From Lachnospiraceae bacterium (GTDB lineage: Bacteria; Bacillota; Clostridia; Lachnospirales; Lachnospiraceae): a stretch of DNA of 16,779 nucleotides. Of the stretch, positions 13,757 through 16,779 are shown in pieces; the stretch's first letter is position 1; the number at the start of each line of letters is the position of its first letter. A program made the translations under genes and the position numbers. The stretch is taken from positions 1-16,779 of the forward strand of contig JAAUZW010000031.1 of the NCBI GenBank assembly GCA_014804385.1, read 5' to 3'. A model generated the notes under the pieces. The model was given only the letters and a program-made list of their open reading frames with translations, made no database searches and was not told where the DNA came from.

Positions 13757-14611
13757 TTACATTTTTCTGAATTTGGAGGGCGTTATGCCCTCTATTTTTT
13801 TAAAGACCTGAATGAAATAGACAGAATCAGAAAATCCTGTCTGGCGGCTGATTTCATCGATGGACAGATTCGTTGTCTTCAAAAGATATTTGGCGTTATA
13901 AATACGGAGTTGCGTGATATATTCATGTGGGGCAAATCCGGTATACGCTTTAAAGCATCGAGTCATATGTGTTCGGCTGATGCCAAAAAGATGAGAAAGC
14001 TCGTCTGTAGTAAGGGCTTTCATGTAATTGGCCTGTATGTAAGAAACGATTTTCTCAATGACCTCAGAGGTGTTGCGGGTTTTGCTCTGAGCGATTAAAA
14101 GGTTCGTCAGAAGCATATAAAACGTACAGGAAACTTCATATTCCATATATAGGGAAGCCTTTTGCGTGCATTGCAGTATGTGTGTCTGTAATGGTTCAAA
14201 GTTTGAAAACATGGCATCGGTAAACTTGACATTGCCGGATTGCAAGTATGCTTGAACCAGCGGAACAGCGGGAATGCCATTAAAAGTAAGGCAGGTACTG
14301 GTCCAATTGTAACTGCCGGTCTGGTAATAATATTTTTGGCGGCAGTCGATCAGGCAGCCGTCCCCTTTTCTGAGAAGGTAGCTTCGTCCGTTATATTTCA
14401 GATATCCTTCCCCGTCTAGTACATATCGGATTTCATAAAACTCCTGATTGTTGCCTTCCATGTAATAGTCATAGGATGTTTTCAGCAGGCAGAAAGATTC
14501 CGGATAGATCAGAGTCTTCTTGGCTTTATTGCTGACAATGAATTCGGGCATGATCTGTTCCGTTCCGTAAGCAAAGGAATGTGTGATCAGTGGTAAAAAA
14601 TCATAATTCAT
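13757..14611 (-). CDS. AraC-family transcriptional regulator
   Basis: A 284-aa regulator. An N-terminal cupin-like sensing domain (about 40-150, with EIRYVLDGEGYLKYNGRSYLL and GDGCLIDCRQKYYY) is joined to a C-terminal double helix-turn-helix (about 185-284). The first HTH includes LTTDELSHLFGISRTHMTRCFKAYTGFAPHEYI and the second IDEISRQTGFSDSVYFIQVFKK, ending in the AraC signature GITPSKFR. Such proteins usually activate nearby transport or sugar genes on binding a ligand. It is divergent from the EIIC-like gene, its likely target. GAGGGG lies nine bases before the ATG. The codons of its C-terminus double as the terminator of the convergent methyltransferase gene. Confidence 0.92.
   Translation of the reverse strand: MNYDFLPLITHSFAYGTEQIMPEFIVSNKAKKTLIYPESFCLLKTSYDYYMEGNNQEFYEIRYVLDGEGYLKYNGRSYLLRKGDGCLIDCRQKYYYQTGSYNWTSTCLTFNGIPAVPLVQAYLQSGNVKFTDAMFSNFEPLQTHILQCTQKASLYMEYEVSCTFYMLLTNLLIAQSKTRNTSEVIEKIVSYIQANYMKALTTDELSHLFGISRTHMTRCFKAYTGFAPHEYITQLRIYNAKYLLKTTNLSIDEISRQTGFSDSVYFIQVFKKIEGITPSKFRKM
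13776..13801 (+). terminator. Intrinsic terminator of the methyltransferase run, inside araC-like coding sequence
   Basis: GAGGGC (13776-13781) and GCCCTC (13787-13792) form a perfect hairpin with a five-base loop, followed after TA by seven T's (13795-13801). It ends the rightward YdeI-GNAT-methyltransferase run. On the other strand the same bases encode Lys-Lys-Ile-Glu-Gly-Ile-Thr-Pro-Ser of the AraC C-terminus. Confidence 0.85.
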
Positions 14612-14669
14612 AATATCTGCCCCTCTGCATAGTTCAAAATTTATGTTTTGCCATTCTTTTTTCTATATA

Positions 14670-14698
14670 AGTATAGAATAGAGAAACGTATAATGCAA
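14670..14698 (-). promoter_or_regulatory. Promoter of the AraC-family gene
   Basis: On the minus strand TTGCAT (14698-14693), a 17-bp spacer and TATACT (14675-14670) form a good sigma-A promoter about 60 bases before the start codon. Confidence 0.7.
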
Positions 14699-14705
14699 GA
14701 AAAGA

Positions 14706-14763
14706 CCTGCATTTGAACAATTATATAGGAAGTATAAAATCAATATTTTATACTCAAAGCAGG
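14706..14763. promoter_or_regulatory. Nested inverted repeats upstream of the EIIC-like gene
   Basis: The inner pair is a perfect 10-bp inverted repeat (AGTATAAAAT at 14731-14740, ATTTTATACT at 14745-14754). An outer pair, CCTGC plus TTTGA (14706-14716, one bulged A) with TCAAAGCAGG (14754-14763), encloses it. The structure ends three bases before the ribosome binding site. It is a candidate operator for the divergent AraC protein or a folded 5' leader. Confidence 0.6.
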
Positions 14764-14777
14764 CAAAAGGAGGAGCG

Positions 14778-15815
14778 ATGGGAATGAGAGAATTTTTAAA
14801 GAGGAAGGATATTGTTATTTCACCGAAACGATACGGGATTGATGCGTTATCCCAAATGGCTCAGGCAGTGTTTGCTTCCTTATTGATCGGACTAATATTT
14901 AAAACGATTGGAGAGCAGGGGCAGAATCTTTTTGGGGAATATAAAGTTTTCATTTACTTTATCGAATTGGGTAGCTTTGCGATGAAACAGGTTGGAGCGG
15001 CGATTGGTATAGCGGTTGCGTGGGCGTTAAAGGCACCGCCGCTTGTCATGTTTACGTGCGCGGTAACAGGGGCGCTGGGGGCCAGTGTCGGCGGGGAAGC
15101 AGCGGCGCTTGTTTCCGCGATCATTGGGGCGGAGTTTGGCAAGGCAGTCTCAAAAGAGACAAATGTGGACATCCTTGTCACGCCGGGCGTGACGCTTTTG
15201 GCGGGAGGGCTTACGGCAACTTTTATAGGACCTGTTGTGAAATTGTTGATGAACGGCATCGGTATGATTATTATGAAGGCCACGGAGCTGCAGCCTTTTT
15301 TCATGGGAATCATTGTATCGGTGATTGTGGGACTTGTTCTGACGTCACCGCTGTCCAGTACGGCGTTATGCATCATGCTGAATCTGTCCGGTATTTCCGC
15401 GGGTGCGGCAGCAGTTGGCTGCTGCGCGCAGATGGTTGGGTTTGCGGCCACGGGCTATAGAGACTGTAAGATGGGCGGGGTCATGGCAATGGGACTCGGC
15501 TCTTCCATGTTTCAGTTCCCTAATATTTTGAAAAATCCATGGATTCTTTTACCGCCAACATTATCTTCAATCATCATAGCGCCTATTGCCACTTGTATTT
15601 TAAAAACGACGAATACATCTGCCGGAGCAGGGATGGGTACCTGCGGGTTTGTGGGACAGATTTTTACCTTTACCGATATGGGAATCAACGCAAGATCTAT
15701 TATATCGGTGGTGGTATTACATTTTGTTATGCCTATTTGCCTATCGCTGCTTTTTGATTACGTTTTGCGGAGAAAAGGGAAGATTAAAGCGGGGGATTAT
15801 TATTTTGCATTGTAA
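14778..15815 (+). CDS. PTS EIIC-like membrane protein (PTS_EIIC_2 type)
   Basis: A 345-aa polytopic membrane protein. After a short basic N-terminus (LKRKDIVISPKRYGIDALSQMAQ) there are about eight to ten hydrophobic segments, many of them small-residue-rich (GAAIGIAVAW, TGALGASVGGEAAAL, VTPGVTLLAGGL, TSPLSSTALCIML). The start and the NTSAGAGMGTCGFVGQ segment fit the PTS_EIIC_2 family. Classical PTS proteins need EIIA and EIIB partners; none is fused or adjacent, and members of this family have been linked to regulation as well as transport. Two in-frame starts exist: ATG 14778 (four bases from AGGAGG) and ATG 14784 (eight from AGGAG); the second would begin Met-Arg-Glu-Phe-Leu and is about as likely. 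The divergent AraC protein is its probable regulator. Substrate unknown. Confidence 0.8.
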   Translation: MGMREFLKRKDIVISPKRYGIDALSQMAQAVFASLLIGLIFKTIGEQGQNLFGEYKVFIYFIELGSFAMKQVGAAIGIAVAWALKAPPLVMFTCAVTGALGASVGGEAAALVSAIIGAEFGKAVSKETNVDILVTPGVTLLAGGLTATFIGPVVKLLMNGIGMIIMKATELQPFFMGIIVSVIVGLVLTSPLSSTALCIMLNLSGISAGAAAVGCCAQMVGFAATGYRDCKMGGVMAMGLGSSMFQFPNILKNPWILLPPTLSSIIIAPIATCILKTTNTSAGAGMGTCGFVGQIFTFTDMGINARSIISVVVLHFVMPICLSLLFDYVLRRKGKIKAGDYYFAL

Positions 15816-15862
15816 TATAAAATATGCGGGCATGAGCACAAAATATATGTCAATGAGAGCTG

Positions 15863-15882
15863 TTTATATGATATCATATAAA
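15863..15882. promoter_or_regulatory. Perfect 20-bp palindrome upstream of bcp
   Basis: TTTATATGATATCATATAAA is self-complementary over all 20 bases, 52 bases before the bcp start. Its position and symmetry fit an operator for a dimeric repressor. It resembles but does not match Fur/PerR-type boxes, so the binding protein is not identified. It might also act as a small AT-rich cruciform. Confidence 0.55.
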
Positions 15883-15934
15883 TATATTTCCGTTGGGTGA
15901 TTACAAACCGGAAGGGAAGGAATAGGAGGCAGAC

Positions 15935-16387
15935 ATGTTAGAGATAGGAACAAAAGCACCGGCTTTTGAATTGCCGGATCAGAATGGTATCATGCACACC
16001 TTGAAAGAATACAAGGGCAAAAAGGTTATTTTGTATTTTTATCCCAAGGACAATACGCCGGGATGTACCAAACAGGCCTGTGGTTTTTCGGAGAGATATC
16101 CGCAATTTTTGGAAAAAGGAGCTGTTGTAATTGGGATAAGTAAAGACACGGTTGCCTCTCATAAAAAATTTGAAGAGAAATATGGGCTGGCATTTACTTT
16201 GCTGGCGGATCCGGAGCGGAAGGTCATTGAGGCGTACGATGTGTGGAAGGAAAAGAAAAATTACGGCAAGGTTTCGATGGGAGTCGTACGCACCACATAT
16301 TTGATTGATGAGAATGGAATCATCATTAAGGCTAACGATAAGGTGAAAGCGGCAGATGATCCGGAGAAGATGCTGGGTGAAGTGTAA
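15935..16387 (+). CDS. bcp: Thioredoxin-dependent peroxiredoxin, Bcp/PrxQ type
   Basis: A 150-aa cytoplasmic peroxiredoxin that reduces hydrogen peroxide and organic peroxides, with thioredoxin as reductant. The thioredoxin fold carries YFYPKDNTPGCTKQACGF, with peroxidatic Cys44 and a resolving Cys49 five residues later, the atypical two-Cys arrangement of PrxQ. Downstream VRTTYLIDENGII is the conserved family strand, including the active-site Arg. Length is normal. AGGAGG lies seven bases before the ATG. Its stop codon overlaps the yaaA start by one base (TAATG), so the two peroxide-defence genes are translationally coupled. Confidence 0.93.
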   Translation: MLEIGTKAPAFELPDQNGIMHTLKEYKGKKVILYFYPKDNTPGCTKQACGFSERYPQFLEKGAVVIGISKDTVASHKKFEEKYGLAFTLLADPERKVIEAYDVWKEKKNYGKVSMGVVRTTYLIDENGIIIKANDKVKAADDPEKMLGEV

Positions 16388-16779
16388 TGAAGATCATTCT
16401 TTCACCGGCTAAGAAAATGAATGTGGATACGGATTCGCTTGACATACAGGGAATGCCTGTATTCTTAAATCAAACAGAAGAAATTTTAAGTTGGATGAAA
16501 TCGAAATCCTATGTGGAGCTGAAAAAACTTTGGAATTGTAATGACAAGATTGCAGAGCAGAATGTTGACAGATTGAAGCATATGGATCTCCAAAAACGAC
16601 TGACACCGGCGGTGCTTTCGTATGAAGGCATCGCCTATCAGTATATGGCGCCGGCGGTGTTTGAGGGCGGACAGCTTGATTATGTGCAGGAGCATCTTCG
16701 GATCTTATCTGCTTTTTATGGAGTGCTTAAGCCGATGGATGGCGTGACGCCGTACAGATTGGAAATGCAGGCCAGGGCG
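16387..16779 (+). CDS. yaaA: YaaA-family peroxide stress protein, 3' end beyond window
   Basis: The first 131 codons are present with no stop; the gene runs off the right edge. The N-terminus MKIILSPAKKMNVDTDSL carries the SPAK motif of the family. The core has LSYEGIAYQYMAP and LRILSAFYGVLKPMDGVTPYRLEM, which matches the [22 protein letters not shown] signature of YaaA. In E. coli, YaaA is induced by peroxide and limits DNA damage by lowering intracellular free iron; it binds DNA. Its overlap by one base with bcp supports a shared role in peroxide defence. Full-length members are near 250 aa, so about half is visible. Confidence 0.92.
   Translation, partial: MKIILSPAKKMNVDTDSLDIQGMPVFLNQTEEILSWMKSKSYVELKKLWNCNDKIAEQNVDRLKHMDLQKRLTPAVLSYEGIAYQYMAPAVFEGGQLDYVQEHLRILSAFYGVLKPMDGVTPYRLEMQARA

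Noticed and set aside
13724..14098. 124-codon plus-strand ORF
   Set aside because: It lies almost wholly antisense to the well-supported AraC gene and contains the intrinsic terminator; no family features.
14954..15451. 165-codon minus-strand ORF inside the EIIC-like gene
   Set aside because: Low-complexity Ala/Pro/Thr-rich shadow of the Gly/Ala-rich membrane protein on the other strand.
1..16779. CRISPR array, tRNA or rRNA genes, insertion sequences
   Set aside because: No regularly spaced repeats, no cloverleaf-like tRNA sequence, no rRNA stretches and no transposase were recognised in either strand.

Overview
The window looks like chromosomal or accessory DNA from a Gram-positive anaerobe of the Clostridia, most probably a gut Lachnospiraceae. 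The reasons are moderate-to-low GC with purine-rich AGGAGG-type ribosome binding sites throughout, a BceAB-type exporter run by an XRE regulator with a membrane tail, an EFR1-type flavodoxin/ferredoxin, an archaeal-type aspartyl-tRNA synthetase, and Bcp/YaaA peroxide genes. The family placement is inference; no rRNA, tRNA or CRISPR array is visible.

Layout, left to right. (1) 169-1089 (-) encodes a complete tyrosine recombinase at the left edge. (2) 1370-5032 (+) is a tight three-gene operon: an HTH regulator with four membrane segments, a BceA-like ATPase and a BceB-like ten-TM permease with a large outside domain. No histidine kinase or response regulator is present. (3) 5174-5477 (+) is a RelB/DinJ antitoxin followed by a 19-codon stub that looks like the start of a deleted YoeB/Txe toxin. 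(4) 5481-7469 is a divergent PadR regulator / MATE efflux pair. Two identical 17-bp palindromes lie in the shared promoter region, one of them between the -35 and -10 boxes of the pump. (5) 7559-9680 (+) holds an EFR1 ferredoxin, an AT-rich NUDIX hydrolase and a methyltransferase that appears to start at a rare ATT codon, closed by a strong terminator. (6) 9767-11660 (-) is an archaeal-type AspRS gene with a long leader. (7) 11767-13721 (+) encodes a YdeI-like protein, a GNAT acetyltransferase and a second methyltransferase. The terminator serving this run lies inside the 3' end of the convergent AraC gene. (8) 13757-14611 (-) is an AraC regulator, divergent from (9) 14778-15815 (+), a stand-alone EIIC-like membrane protein. 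(10) 15935-16779 (+) is bcp overlapping by one base with yaaA, which runs off the window.

The most interesting element is the AspRS leader (about 11318-11660, minus strand). It has a sigma-A promoter and a 15-codon leader peptide with a good ribosome binding site that ends Glu-Asn-Arg-Asp-Asp-Asp-Arg-stop. A perfect 10-bp hairpin begins in the stop codon, an overlapping and mutually exclusive 11-bp hairpin follows, then a possible antiterminator helix and an intrinsic terminator. This is the anatomy of ribosome-mediated (trp/his-style) transcription attenuation, here apparently sensing charged tRNA-Asp. I could find no T-box. Beyond the terminator lies a second 18-codon ORF, also rich in Asp codons, with an SD almost fully complementary to the 16S 3' end.
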